Positions 8,026-16,740 of a stretch of DNA of 64,000 nucleotides are shown here, in pieces. The position numbers were made by a program, and so were the translations under genes. The stretch's first letter is position 1, and each line of letters begins with the position of its first letter. The notes below the pieces were generated by a model, which did not search any database, had not been told where the DNA came from, and saw only the letters and a list, made by a program, of their open reading frames with translations. Source of the stretch: Parahoeflea alexandrii (GTDB lineage Bacteria; Pseudomonadota; Alphaproteobacteria; Rhizobiales; Rhizobiaceae); the NCBI RefSeq assembly GCF_027214025.1, contig NZ_JAPWHB010000011.1:25270-89269 (forward strand). Direction: 5' to 3'.

Positions 8026-9651
8026 CTAGCTCAACGGCGCCGGATGGATGAACGGCCAGGGCGAGCTGTCCGAACCACGTGGGATGGCAACTTCGATCAC
8101 CACAGGCTCATCGGCCTGCAAGGCTTCGGCAAGTTTGCCCCGGAGATCTTCGGGACTGTCGGCTTTCATGGCGATGACGCCGAAAGATTTTGCCAGAGCG
8201 ACAAAATCGGGATTTTCCAGATCGGCGCCGAGCAGCCGGTTGCCATAGACCGCCTGCTGGTCCCTCCGTACATTGCCGTAAGCCGAGTTGTTGAAGACGA
8301 TCACCACCACCGCGATGCCGAATTGTTTTGCCGTCGCCAGTTCCTGGACACCGAACATGAAGCCGCCGTCGCCCGAAACGGAAACCACGGCCTTGTCCGG
8401 ATTGGCGACCTTCACACCCAGCGCCGAGTTGAAGCCAAAGCCCAGATTGTCCTGGTAACCGCAGGTGACATATTGGCGGGCCGCATAGACCGGGAAGCAC
8501 ATCCGCGCAGTGAAACCGACCTGTGAAACCTCTTCGACAAAGAAGCCGTCGCGCGGCAGCACGTCGCGGATCACCCGAAGATAGCCTTCCTGCGGCTGAA
8601 CACTGGTCAGCGCTTCTGCCGCGTCCGCTTTCAGCTTCGCGAGCTCGGCTTCGCGCGAGGATCGCGCAGGCAACCCCTTGAGCTCGTCAATCAGCGCGCG
8701 GACGCCCGCAGCCGAGTCCGTCACCAGGCCGACATCCGGTTTCAGCCGCACCATCTCGGTCGGATCGATATCGACCCGCACGATCTTCAGTCCCCTGGGC
8801 ATCCAGCGCCAGCGGAAAAACTGAAGCTCGAGCCGCGAGCCGATGCCGATCAGCAGGTCGCAAGTCTGCCAGTACTGCCAGGCGGCCGGCGGCAGCAGCG
8901 CAAGCGGATCGTCATCGGGCAGAATGCCCTTGCCCGAGCGGTGCGCGGTGGCTGGCGCCTGCAGCAGCCGCGCCAGTTCGGCCACTTCGGCCTCCGCGCC
9001 GATGGCTCCGGAGCCGAGCATGATCATCGGGTTCTTCGCGGCACTGATCAGTGCCGCGGCCTTGGCGACAGTTTCGGGATCGGGCCGGGGAGCGGTGACC
9101 GGTCGAGCGGCCTCCGGCATGTCGACCTCGGCCGCCATGCCGAACACATCCCACGGCGCCTCGACACCGACCGGCCGCTGACGGCCCGACAGCATCTGCT
9201 TGAAGGCCTCGTCCATCACCGCGCCGGCTTCCGTCGGATGATTGATCCGCTCGGCCCACTTGGTCAGCCCCTTGAGCGTGCCGAGGTGGTCGGGCAGTTC
9301 GTGCAGCTGTCCCCTGCCCTGGCCGATCAGATGCGACATGATATTGCCGGTCAGGCATATCACCGGGGCATTGGCGCCGTAGGCGGTACACAGCGCGGCG
9401 CCCGAGTTGAGAAGCCCCGGCCCCGGCACCACCGTGTAAGCCCCCACCCGTCCGCTCGACTTGGCATAGCCATAGGCCATGTAGCCCGCACCCTGCTCGT
9501 GACGTGTATGGATGAACCGGATGCTCCCTGCCTCCCGCGCCAGCGCGTCGTTGAAATCATACATGTGCGCGCCGGGAATGCCGAACACGGTATCCACGCC
9601 GTTGGCAATCAGCGACTTGGCCATTACTTCGCCGGTGGTCATGCGGGTCAT
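8026..9651 (-). CDS. Thiamine-diphosphate-dependent enzyme, acetolactate synthase/benzoylformate decarboxylase-like, substrate unknown
   Basis: 541 residues with the three-domain ThDP fold. The N-terminal PYR domain has the catalytic glutamate in HTRHEQGAGYMA (Glu near residue 52). The central domain covers about 190-330. The C-terminal PP domain has GDGGFMF near residue 430 followed by NNSAYGNVR, the ThDP/Mg signature. It resembles large subunits of acetolactate synthase, but no small subunit is nearby, so a catabolic 2-oxoacid decarboxylase or carboligase is more likely than an ilvB role. It is flanked by ferulate and homoprotocatechuate genes, which hints at an aryl or aliphatic 2-oxoacid substrate; this is inference. 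ATG 9651 has AGGA eight bases upstream. The 182-base gap to hpaR shows no clear hairpin. Confidence 0.72.
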   Translation of the reverse strand: MTRMTTGEVMAKSLIANGVDTVFGIPGAHMYDFNDALAREAGSIRFIHTRHEQGAGYMAYGYAKSSGRVGAYTVVPGPGLLNSGAALCTAYGANAPVICLTGNIMSHLIGQGRGQLHELPDHLGTLKGLTKWAERINHPTEAGAVMDEAFKQMLSGRQRPVGVEAPWDVFGMAAEVDMPEAARPVTAPRPDPETVAKAAALISAAKNPMIMLGSGAIGAEAEVAELARLLQAPATAHRSGKGILPDDDPLALLPPAAWQYWQTCDLLIGIGSRLELQFFRWRWMPRGLKIVRVDIDPTEMVRLKPDVGLVTDSAAGVRALIDELKGLPARSSREAELAKLKADAAEALTSVQPQEGYLRVIRDVLPRDGFFVEEVSQVGFTARMCFPVYAARQYVTCGYQDNLGFGFNSALGVKVANPDKAVVSVSGDGGFMFGVQELATAKQFGIAVVVIVFNNSAYGNVRRDQQAVYGNRLLGADLENPDFVALAKSFGVIAMKADSPEDLRGKLAEALQADEPVVIEVAIPRGSDSSPWPFIHPAPLS

Positions 9652-9833
9652 CGGAGTATCCTAACTTGCAATGCTGAAAATCTGGACGGCATTGGTTTCG
9701 CCCCGCCTTCCGGGCCCGGTTTGAGTCCGATCCTGCTCATCTCGCCTGGATGTCCCGGCAAAACCTGGTCGTACAGTTGCTGTTTCACGGCCGCTCCATT
9801 GGACAGCTTGATTTCTCCGCCATCACGCTGCCC

Positions 9834-10298
9834 TCACATCCGTATCTGCTGAAGTTCATCCAGCAGGTCGAGCAGCAGGTCCAGCTTCTCGCGTCCGAAC
9901 TCCGCCTCCACTGTGGCGAATATCTGCGCGTTGCGTTGGCGATGTCTGGCAATCAGTGCCTTTCCCGCAGCCATGACACTGACCAGGGTCCGGCGCCGGT
10001 CGGCCTCGTCAGTCTTCCGTCCAACCAGCCCATCACTCTCCATCGAGCGCAGGATCCTGGTCAGGCTTGGAAGCTGAAGGCAGGCGGCCTGGGCAATGGC
10101 TGTCTGTTCCATTTCGCCGGCCTCGTCGACAACCCGCAGAACCCGCCACTGCTGCTCCGAGATGCCGCTTTGCTGCAACATCTCCCGAATCGGAACCATG
10201 ATACGTTCACGCGTCCGGAGCAGCGCGATCGGCAGCGAGCGGGATGTCGGTCCAAAATGGGAGGAGCCGTTTGTCGGCCTGGAATCAGGTTTGTCCAT
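9834..10298 (-). CDS. hpaR: MarR-family regulator of homoprotocatechuate degradation
   Basis: 154 residues of the MarR fold with a recognition helix around QLPSLTRILRSMESDGLV and the wing KTDEADRRRTLVSVMAAG, as in HpaR. HpaR represses the homoprotocatechuate meta-cleavage operon and is relieved by hydroxyphenylacetate-type ligands. It is divergent from hpaF, with about 105 bases between the start codons, so both promoters and the operator should lie in 10299-10403. ATG 10298 is chosen because family members start shortly before this point; GAGAGA stands close upstream. A longer frame to 10364 would consume the promoter. Confidence 0.85.
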   Translation of the reverse strand: MDKPDSRPTNGSSHFGPTSRSLPIALLRTRERIMVPIREMLQQSGISEQQWRVLRVVDEAGEMEQTAIAQAACLQLPSLTRILRSMESDGLVGRKTDEADRRRTLVSVMAAGKALIARHRQRNAQIFATVEAEFGREKLDLLLDLLDELQQIRM

Positions 10299-10349
10299 GA
10301 TCTCTCTGACACTCCGCGGTTGGGTATCGCCGACCTTGCAGCAGAATGG

Positions 10350-10378
10350 TTGACAAGGCAACAAATATTACTTAACAA
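10350..10378 (+). promoter_or_regulatory. Candidate sigma70-type promoter of hpaFEDGHI
   Basis: TTGACA at 10350-10355 is followed after 17 bases by TAACAA at 10373-10378. The intervening AT-rich stretch repeats AACAA, a plausible HpaR contact region. A strong GGAGGA ribosome site follows at 10391-10396 before hpaF. The -10 match is imperfect and no start point is known. Confidence 0.45.
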
Positions 10379-10403
10379 AGCAATTATCTGGGAGGATAGC
10401 AGA

Positions 10404-10796
10404 ATGCCGCATTTCCATATCGATTATTCCGCAAACCTCGAGGAGAGGCTTGAGATCGCCGATCTTCTGATCGTGCTTCGAGATGCGGCGATGGAAACCG
10501 GCATCTTTCCGCTTGCCGGCATCCGCATCCGCGCCACCGCCAGTGATCACTGGCTCATCGCCGACGGCAATCCCGATCATGCGTTCGTGGATATCTCCAT
10601 TCGCCTGCGCGCCGGCCGCGCCGCTGAAGCCAAAAAACAGGCTACCGAGCACATTTTCGCAGCCGCCGAAGCCTTCTGCGCCGAAGTGATGGCGACATCT
10701 TCATTCATGTTGTCGCTTGAGCTGCGCGACATCGATCCCGAACTGAGCCCAAAGGCCAGTTCGATCCGCAAATATCTTCCGGGAGACGGCAAATGA
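10404..10796 (+). CDS. hpaF: 5-carboxymethyl-2-hydroxymuconate isomerase
   Basis: 130 residues, starting MPHFHIDYSANLE. After removal of the initiator Met this leaves the N-terminal proline that serves as general base in the tautomerase superfamily, as in CHMI. It isomerises 5-carboxymethyl-2-hydroxymuconate to 5-oxopent-3-ene-1,2,5-tricarboxylate in homoprotocatechuate degradation. ATG 10404 has GGAGGA eight bases upstream. It overlaps hpaE by four bases (ATGA) and is first in the operon. Confidence 0.88.
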   Translation: MPHFHIDYSANLEERLEIADLLIVLRDAAMETGIFPLAGIRIRATASDHWLIADGNPDHAFVDISIRLRAGRAAEAKKQATEHIFAAAEAFCAEVMATSSFMLSLELRDIDPELSPKASSIRKYLPGDGK

Positions 10797-12298
10797 GCGA
10801 CCTTTCCACCCATCTGGCCAAACTCGAGGCTCACCTGGCCCGCTTCCGCGACAAGGGAATCCTTAACCTGATCGGCGGGAAGGACGTCGCTGGGTCCGCA
10901 ACCTTCGAAACCCGGTCGCCGGTCGATGAAAGCCTGATCTGCAACGTTGCCAGGGGCACTGCCGCGGATATCGATTCGGCCGCCAAGGCCGCCAAGGCCG
11001 CGTTTCCCGCCTGGTCCGCCATGAGCGGCGAAGCCCGCAAGAAGATCCTCCACAAGATCGCCGACCTCATCGTCGAGCGGGCCGAGGAAATCGCCCTGTG
11101 CGAATGCTGGGACACCGGCCAAGCCTACCGCTTCATGTCCAAGGCAGCCCTGCGCGGAGCGGAGAATTTCCGCTACTACGCCGATCTCGCCCCCAGCGCC
11201 CGCGATGGCCAATCGCTGCCGACACAGTCCCATCTGAACATTACCAGCCGCAGCGCAATCGGCCCGGTCGGCGTCATCACCCCGTGGAACACGCCGTTCA
11301 TGCTGTCCACCTGGAAGATTGCTCCGGCGCTCGCCGCCGGCTGCACGGTGGTGCACAAGCCGGCGGAGTTCAGCCCGCTGACCGCCCGTATCCTCGCCGA
11401 GATCGCCCACGAGGCAGGCCTGCCGGCCGGCGTGTGGAACCTGGTCAACGGCTTCGGCGAAGACACCGGCAAGGCCCTGACCGAGCATCCCGACATCAAG
11501 GCCATCGCCTTTGTCGGCGAAAGCCGCACAGGCTCCATGATCATGAAGCAGGGCGCCGATACGCTGAAGCGCGTTCATTTCGAACTCGGCGGCAAGAACC
11601 CGGTCATCGTCTTCGATGACGCCGATCTCGAACGTGCGCTCGATGCGGCGATCTTCATGATCTATTCGCTCAATGGCGAACGCTGCACATCCTCGAGCCG
11701 GCTGCTGGTGCAGGAAACCATTGCCGACGAGTTCGAAGCCAGGCTCGCCGAACGGGTCAACAGGATCAAGGTCGGCCACCCGCTCGACCCCGCCACCGAA
11801 ATCGGACCGCTGATCCACAAGGTGCATTTCGACAAGGTCACCGACTATGTCAGCATCGGCAAGGCCGACGGGGCGACCCTCGCCGCCGGCGGTGAGCGGA
11901 TCGGCGATGCAGGATGGTTCATTCAGCCGACGCTGTTTACCCATGCCGACACATCGATGCGCATTGCCGAGGAGGAGGTCTTCGGTCCGTTCCTCACCTC
12001 CATCCGCTTCAGGGACGAGGCCGAGGCGTTGGCCATCGCCAACGACGTCCAGTACGGCCTCACCGGCTATATCTGGACCAATGATGTCACTCGCGCCCTG
12101 CGCTTCTCCGATGCGCTCGAGGCCGGGATGATCTGGGTGAACTCAGAAAACGTGCGCCACCTGCCCACGCCGTTCGGCGGCGTCAAGTCCAGCGGCATCG
12201 GCCGCGACGGCGGGCAATGGTCATTCGAATTCTACATGGAACAGAAGAACGTGGCCTTCGCCCTGGGCCAGCACAAGATCCAGCGCCTGGGCGCCTGA
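10793..12298 (+). CDS. hpaE: 5-carboxymethyl-2-hydroxymuconate-semialdehyde dehydrogenase
   Basis: 501-residue aldehyde dehydrogenase. The catalytic Cys298 lies in NGERCTSSSRL and the general base Glu264 in FELGGKNP; the NAD-binding TPWNTPF motif is near residue 163. The C-terminal EFYMEQKNVAFALG ending and the position between hpaF and hpaD identify it as HpaE. HpaE oxidises the ring-cleavage semialdehyde to 5-carboxymethyl-2-hydroxymuconate with NAD+. The ATG overlaps the hpaF stop, so translation is coupled. No frame damage is visible. Confidence 0.9.
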   Translation: MSDLSTHLAKLEAHLARFRDKGILNLIGGKDVAGSATFETRSPVDESLICNVARGTAADIDSAAKAAKAAFPAWSAMSGEARKKILHKIADLIVERAEEIALCECWDTGQAYRFMSKAALRGAENFRYYADLAPSARDGQSLPTQSHLNITSRSAIGPVGVITPWNTPFMLSTWKIAPALAAGCTVVHKPAEFSPLTARILAEIAHEAGLPAGVWNLVNGFGEDTGKALTEHPDIKAIAFVGESRTGSMIMKQGADTLKRVHFELGGKNPVIVFDDADLERALDAAIFMIYSLNGERCTSSSRLLVQETIADEFEARLAERVNRIKVGHPLDPATEIGPLIHKVHFDKVTDYVSIGKADGATLAAGGERIGDAGWFIQPTLFTHADTSMRIAEEEVFGPFLTSIRFRDEAEALAIANDVQYGLTGYIWTNDVTRALRFSDALEAGMIWVNSENVRHLPTPFGGVKSSGIGRDGGQWSFEFYMEQKNVAFALGQHKIQRLGA

Positions 12299-12311
12299 GG
12301 AGGAAAAGATC

Positions 12312-13292
12312 ATGGCCATTCCGGCACCCAACCTGAACCCGCCCTTCAACATTGTCCGGCTCAGCCATACCGAGCTGCGCGTCACCGATCTCGCCTGGTC
12401 GCGCGGATATTATGTCGACACGCTCGGGCTGCAGGTCACCCACGAGGATGCGGACACGATCTACCTGCGAGCGATGGAGGAACGCGGTCACCACTGCATG
12501 ATCTTGAAGCAGGCAGAGCGGCCATCGGTCGGCGTGCTCGGCTTCAAGGTCTGGAGCGAGGAGGACCTCGACAAGGCCGAGAGTTGGTTCAGGTCACGCG
12601 ACCTTCCCACCTCCTGGATCGAGCGTCCGTTCATGGGACGAGTGTTGAGCACCCGCGATCCCTTCGGCGTTCCCCTGGAATTTTATGCGAAGATGGACCG
12701 GCTGGAGCCGATCCATCAGAAATACAAACTCTATCGCGGCGTCAAGCCGCTCAGGATCGACCACTTCAACCTGTTCTCCTCCAATGTCGACGAAAGCGTC
12801 AAATTCTACGGAGACATCGGGTTCCGCGTCACCGAATACACCGAGGATTCGATCACCGGCCGCAGCTGGGCCGCCTGGATGCACCGCAAGGGCGGCGTCC
12901 ACGATATCGCCTTTACCAACGGTACCGGCCCGCGCCTACACCACACGGCGTTCTGGGTGCCCACGCCGATGAACATCATCGATCTTCTCGATCTGATGTC
13001 GACGACGGGCTACCTCGCCAATGTCGAGCGCGGCCCGGGCCGTCACGGCATCTCCAACGCATTCTTTCTCTATATCCGCGACCAGGACGGCCATCGCACG
13101 GAGATCTATTGCTCGGATTACCAGACCATCGACCCGGATCACGAACCGATCAAATGGGATCTCAAGGATCCGCAGCGTCAGACGCTCTGGGGCGCGCCGG
13201 CTCCGCGCAGCTGGTTCGAGCTGGGATCGGAATTCGAAGGCGCGGAGCTGGTGGAAAGCGACCTCAAGTCTCAGCCCATCATTGCACCGTGA
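12312..13292 (+). CDS. hpaD: 3,4-dihydroxyphenylacetate (homoprotocatechuate) 2,3-dioxygenase
   Basis: 326-residue type I extradiol dioxygenase with two vicinal-oxygen-chelate domains. The expected two-His one-Glu metal site is visible as His151 (RIDHFNLF), His210 or 211 (LHHTAFWV) and Glu264 (TEIYCSDY), with spacing as in the Brevibacterium enzyme. It opens the homoprotocatechuate ring next to the hydroxyls to give 5-carboxymethyl-2-hydroxymuconate semialdehyde. This is the VOC-type enzyme, not the LigB-type HpaD of enteric bacteria. GGAGGAAAAG precedes ATG 12312, 13 bases after hpaE. Confidence 0.9.
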   Translation: MAIPAPNLNPPFNIVRLSHTELRVTDLAWSRGYYVDTLGLQVTHEDADTIYLRAMEERGHHCMILKQAERPSVGVLGFKVWSEEDLDKAESWFRSRDLPTSWIERPFMGRVLSTRDPFGVPLEFYAKMDRLEPIHQKYKLYRGVKPLRIDHFNLFSSNVDESVKFYGDIGFRVTEYTEDSITGRSWAAWMHRKGGVHDIAFTNGTGPRLHHTAFWVPTPMNIIDLLDLMSTTGYLANVERGPGRHGISNAFFLYIRDQDGHRTEIYCSDYQTIDPDHEPIKWDLKDPQRQTLWGAPAPRSWFELGSEFEGAELVESDLKSQPIIAP

Positions 13293-13350
13293 GCATGGCG
13301 AGATCGTCTGAATTCGTCCGTATCAATCCGGATCTGCATGGGAGAACCCG

Positions 13351-14205
13351 ATGAACCTGGCAACATTCACCGCCGGCGGACAGCAATTCTGGGGCGCCGT
13401 GGCGAACGGCGGCATGGTAGCCTTGTCGCCGGATTTCCCGCGGTGGAAAACCCTGCGCAACGTCATCGAGGCGGGTACGGTGCAAACCGTGCTGGACGCC
13501 GCTGCCGGCAAGCCGGTTTCCCATCCTGATGGCAGCTTCCGCTGGGATATCCCTGTTCCGGACCCGGAGAAGATCATCTGTGTCGGCGTCAACTTCCCCG
13601 ACCGCAACGCCGAATACAAGGACGGCCAGGAAGCGCCGCCCAACATGAGCCTGTTCATCCGCTTCCCGCGCTCCTTCGTCGGCCACGAGACGCCGCTCAC
13701 CCGCCCGCCGGAAACGCCGCAACTCGACTATGAAGGCGAGATCGCCATCGTGATCGGCAAGGGCGGGCGCCGGATACAGGAAGCAGAAGCCCTGTCCCAC
13801 ATCGCCGCGCTGACACTCTGCAACGAAGGCACTCTGCGCGACTGGGTCCGGCACGCGAAATTCAACGTCACACAAGGCAAGAACTGGGACGGCTCCGGCG
13901 CCATGGGCCCCTGGCTGGTGCCTTTCACCGATCCCTCTCAAATCGTCGACATACATCTGCAGACCAGGGTCAATGGCGAGACCCGGCAGGACGATCGCAC
14001 CGGCCGCATGCTCTTCCCCGTGGCCCGGCAGATCGCCTATATCTCGACCTTCACCACGCTTGTCCCCGGGGATATCATCGTTACCGGCACGCCGACCGGC
14101 GCCGGCGCCCGCTTTGATCCGCCCGTCTGGCTGGTGCCGGGCGACACCATCGAGATCGAAGCAGACGGCATCGGCACCTTGCGCAACGGAGTGGTCGACG
14201 AATGA
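13351..14205 (+). CDS. hpaG: Fumarylacetoacetate-hydrolase-family decarboxylase/isomerase of the HPA pathway
   Basis: 284 residues of the FAH fold. The metal site is seen as the DYEGEIAIVIGK segment near residue 130, preceded by CVGVNFPDRNAEY near 76 and followed by GDIIVTGTPTGAG near 245. It decarboxylates the pathway tricarboxylate to 2-hydroxyhepta-2,4-dienedioate and isomerises it. In Escherichia coli HpaG is a two-domain fusion; here it is a single-domain protein of ordinary FAH length. GGGAGAA precedes ATG 13351, and the gene overlaps hpaH by four bases. Confidence 0.85.
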   Translation: MNLATFTAGGQQFWGAVANGGMVALSPDFPRWKTLRNVIEAGTVQTVLDAAAGKPVSHPDGSFRWDIPVPDPEKIICVGVNFPDRNAEYKDGQEAPPNMSLFIRFPRSFVGHETPLTRPPETPQLDYEGEIAIVIGKGGRRIQEAEALSHIAALTLCNEGTLRDWVRHAKFNVTQGKNWDGSGAMGPWLVPFTDPSQIVDIHLQTRVNGETRQDDRTGRMLFPVARQIAYISTFTTLVPGDIIVTGTPTGAGARFDPPVWLVPGDTIEIEADGIGTLRNGVVDE

Positions 14206-15002
14206 CACCCGAACAGATTGAAGAAGCCGCAATCCGTTTGTTCGAGGCTGAGAAGACTGGCATTCAATGCGGGCTCCTGAGCCTGGCCTATCCGGGCATG
14301 ACGCTGGACGACGCCTATGCAGTGCAGTCCGCCCTGGTCGCGAGGAAGCGCGCCTCCGGTCTCGGCATCATCGGCTGGAAGATCGGCCTGACCAGCCGCG
14401 CCATGCAGCAGGCGCTGAACATCACCACGCCCGACAGCGGCGTGCTGCTCGAAGACATGCTGTTTGCAAACGGCGCGGCGATCCCCGCGGGGCGGTTCAT
14501 CCAGCCGCGTGTCGAAGCGGAGATTGCCTTTGTCATGAAAACCGATCTCGCCGGCGCGAACGTGACCCGAGACGATGTGCTCTCCGCCACCGCCCATGTC
14601 GCCCCCTCGCTCGAAATCCTCGACACCCGCATCCTGCGGGTGGATCCCGAAACCGGCAAAGCGCGGATCATCACCGACACCATCTCCGACAATGCCGCCA
14701 ATGCCGGCATCGTTCTGGGCAAGGAACGTCACGCCATCGACGCGTTTGACCTGCGCCGGGTCGGGGCCATCGTCAAACGCGACGGCATCGTTGAAGAAAC
14801 CGGTCTCGGCGCCGGCGTGCTAGATGATCCAGTGACCGGGATTCTCTGGCTGGTTCATCGCCTCGCCCGGTATGGAGACGGCCTTTCCGCAGGCGACATT
14901 GTTCTGTCGGGCTCCTTCATCCGCCCGATCGAAGCCCCGTCAGGATCAGCATTCGAAGCCGATTTCGGCGATTTTGGTTCGGTCTCCGTGTCATTCAGCT
15001 AA
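14202..15002 (+). CDS. hpaH: 2-oxo-hept-4-ene-1,7-dioate hydratase
   Basis: 266 residues of the 2-oxopentenoate hydratase/FAH-like family. The segment IGWKIGLTSRAMQQALNI near residue 55 and PRVEAEIAFVM near 103 (with the metal-binding glutamates) are typical of HpaH and MhpD proteins. It hydrates 2-oxohept-4-ene-1,7-dioate to 4-hydroxy-2-oxoheptane-1,7-dioate. The ATG lies within the hpaG stop (ATGA), indicating translational coupling. Gene order and downstream hpaI make the assignment firm. Confidence 0.88.
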   Translation: MTPEQIEEAAIRLFEAEKTGIQCGLLSLAYPGMTLDDAYAVQSALVARKRASGLGIIGWKIGLTSRAMQQALNITTPDSGVLLEDMLFANGAAIPAGRFIQPRVEAEIAFVMKTDLAGANVTRDDVLSATAHVAPSLEILDTRILRVDPETGKARIITDTISDNAANAGIVLGKERHAIDAFDLRRVGAIVKRDGIVEETGLGAGVLDDPVTGILWLVHRLARYGDGLSAGDIVLSGSFIRPIEAPSGSAFEADFGDFGSVSVSFS

Positions 15003-15012
15003 GGATTTTTCC

Positions 15013-15786
15013 ATGCCAGCTCCCGTAAACACGCTCAAGCACCGGCTTCAGGCCGGCGAAACCCTGATCGGTTGCTGGCTTGGCCTGGCCGAACCCTATC
15101 TGGCCGAAATCTCAGCCACTGCCGGGTTTGACTGGTTGCTGATTGACGGCGAGCATGCGCCCAATGATATCCGTTCGATGGCCGCGCAACTGGCAGTGCT
15201 CGAAGCAAGTGGGGCATCGACGGTGATCCGCCTGCCCGATGACGATCCGGCCAGGATCAAGCAGGCACTCGATATCGGCGCCCAAACCTTGCTGATCCCG
15301 ATGGTCGAGAGCGCCTCGCAGGCTGAACGCATCTACCGCGCCACCCGCTACCCGCCGCTTGGCTTCCGCGGTGTCGGCTCCGCCCTCGCCCGTGCCTCGA
15401 AATTTGCCGCCATTCCCGACTACCTGACCACTGCCGACGATCAGATCTGCGTGCTGGCCCAGGTTGAAAGCCGGGCCGGCCTCGAAGCCCTGGACGCGAT
15501 ACTCGCCATTGACGGCATCGACGGCGTGTTCATCGGCCCCTCCGATCTGGCCGCTGACATGGGCCATATCGGCAGGCCGGCGGAACCGGCCGTCAAGCAC
15601 GCCGTGCTCGACGCACTCAAGCGCATTCGCGCTGCCGGAAAGATCGCCGGCGTGCTCTCCATGGATCCCGCCTACATCGCCGATTGCAGGGACGCCGGGG
15701 CAAACTTTTTGGGAGTCGGCATCGACGTCACCTTGTTTGCTGGCGCCATGAGGGCGCATGCGATGAAGTACAAATCAGACACCTGA
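15013..15786 (+). CDS. hpaI: 4-hydroxy-2-oxoheptanedioate aldolase
   Basis: 257 residues of the HpcH/HpaI metal-dependent class II pyruvate aldolase family. The motif DWLLIDGEHAPND carries the catalytic His48, and TVIRLPDDDP carries Arg73. FRGVGSALARAS near residue 117 and GVFIGPSDLAADMGH near 165 are also family signatures. It cleaves 4-hydroxy-2-oxoheptanedioate to pyruvate and succinate semialdehyde, the last step of the pathway. ATG 15013 is chosen from the family start (MPAPVNTLKHRL) ten bases after hpaH; a longer frame from 14872 lies inside hpaH. No hpaBC hydroxylase or succinate-semialdehyde dehydrogenase follows. Confidence 0.9.
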   Translation: MPAPVNTLKHRLQAGETLIGCWLGLAEPYLAEISATAGFDWLLIDGEHAPNDIRSMAAQLAVLEASGASTVIRLPDDDPARIKQALDIGAQTLLIPMVESASQAERIYRATRYPPLGFRGVGSALARASKFAAIPDYLTTADDQICVLAQVESRAGLEALDAILAIDGIDGVFIGPSDLAADMGHIGRPAEPAVKHAVLDALKRIRAAGKIAGVLSMDPAYIADCRDAGANFLGVGIDVTLFAGAMRAHAMKYKSDT

Positions 15787-15820
15787 GTTCCGCACGGGCA
15801 CGGTTGAGAGCGCTGCAGCA

Positions 15821-16738
15821 TCAATCCAGCGTCGGGTCGAACTTGTCGCGCATCCAGTCACCGAGAATCGAGATCGACAGGGTCGTGACAACGATCGCGG
15901 CGCTTGGCGCCAGCATGATCCAAGGCGCCGACTGGATGTAGTCGCGGCCGTAGCCGACCATATTGCCAAGCGAAGTCATCGGCGGCTGAACGCCAAGACC
16001 GAGAAAGGAGAGGCCGGACTCGAGCAGGATCACCTCCGGGAAGTTCAGCGTCAGCGAGACGATCAGCGTCGAGGCGATGTTGGGCAGGATATGCCGGGCA
16101 TAGATCCGGATCGGCGTCGCCCCCAGATCGCGCACCGCCGTGGCGTAACCGCGCTCATTGGCCGAAATGGCAAGTCCCCTGGAGATGCGCGCAATCCGCT
16201 CCCAGCCGTAAAAGCCCATCAGGATCGTGAACAGGAACAGCGAGCTGCCGAGAAACGCAAGCACGGCCAGAGCGATAATCATGAACGGCATAGCGGCCTG
16301 CGCATCGATCAGCATCAGGATGACCTGCTCGACTCGCCCCCGGAAATAGGCGGCAAGGAACCCGAGCGACACGCCGACAATGGCGGCGATCAGCGTCGAC
16401 AGGAACGCGATGACCATCGAGATCCGGATCGAAACGATCAGCCGGGACAGCACGTCGCGGCCGAGCTCGTCGGTCCCGAGCGGGTGAACCCAGCTACCCC
16501 CCATGAAAACCGGAGGGATCAGCCGGGCTCTCAGGTCGAGCGCCATGAAGTCGTAGGGCGCGATCCATTTCGCGCCAATCACCACGACTGCAATCAGCCC
16601 GATCCAGAACAGCGCAATCAGCACCAGCGGCGGCCAGGCTTCGAAGAAGGCCCCCATCCGGCTTTTTGACGTGAAGACGCTGCCGCTCGCATGTGCAGGA
16701 GAGGCCGGTTCAAGGCCAGGTGTGGTATCGATTGTCAT
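15821..16738 (-). CDS. ABC transporter permease, DppC/OppC type
   Basis: 305-residue inner-membrane protein with six predicted helices, the N-terminal OppC-like segment and HPLGTDELGRDVLSR near residue 90, a hallmark of DppC-type permeases. The EAA loop is near RDLGATPIRIYARHILPN. It partners the DppB-like permease immediately upstream (two-base gap). ATG 16738 is chosen by family start; a longer frame runs in the wrong phase through dppB. It is the last gene of a six-gene minus-strand block. Its substrate depends on the binding protein and is unknown. Confidence 0.85.
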   Translation of the reverse strand: MTIDTTPGLEPASPAHASGSVFTSKSRMGAFFEAWPPLVLIALFWIGLIAVVVIGAKWIAPYDFMALDLRARLIPPVFMGGSWVHPLGTDELGRDVLSRLIVSIRISMVIAFLSTLIAAIVGVSLGFLAAYFRGRVEQVILMLIDAQAAMPFMIIALAVLAFLGSSLFLFTILMGFYGWERIARISRGLAISANERGYATAVRDLGATPIRIYARHILPNIASTLIVSLTLNFPEVILLESGLSFLGLGVQPPMTSLGNMVGYGRDYIQSAPWIMLAPSAAIVVTTLSISILGDWMRDKFDPTLD

Positions 16739-16740
16739 TA

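Noticed and set aside
8026..9651. Assignment as ilvB (acetolactate synthase large subunit)
   Set aside because: No small-subunit gene or other ilv genes are adjacent, and the surroundings are aromatic catabolism; only the superfamily is supported.
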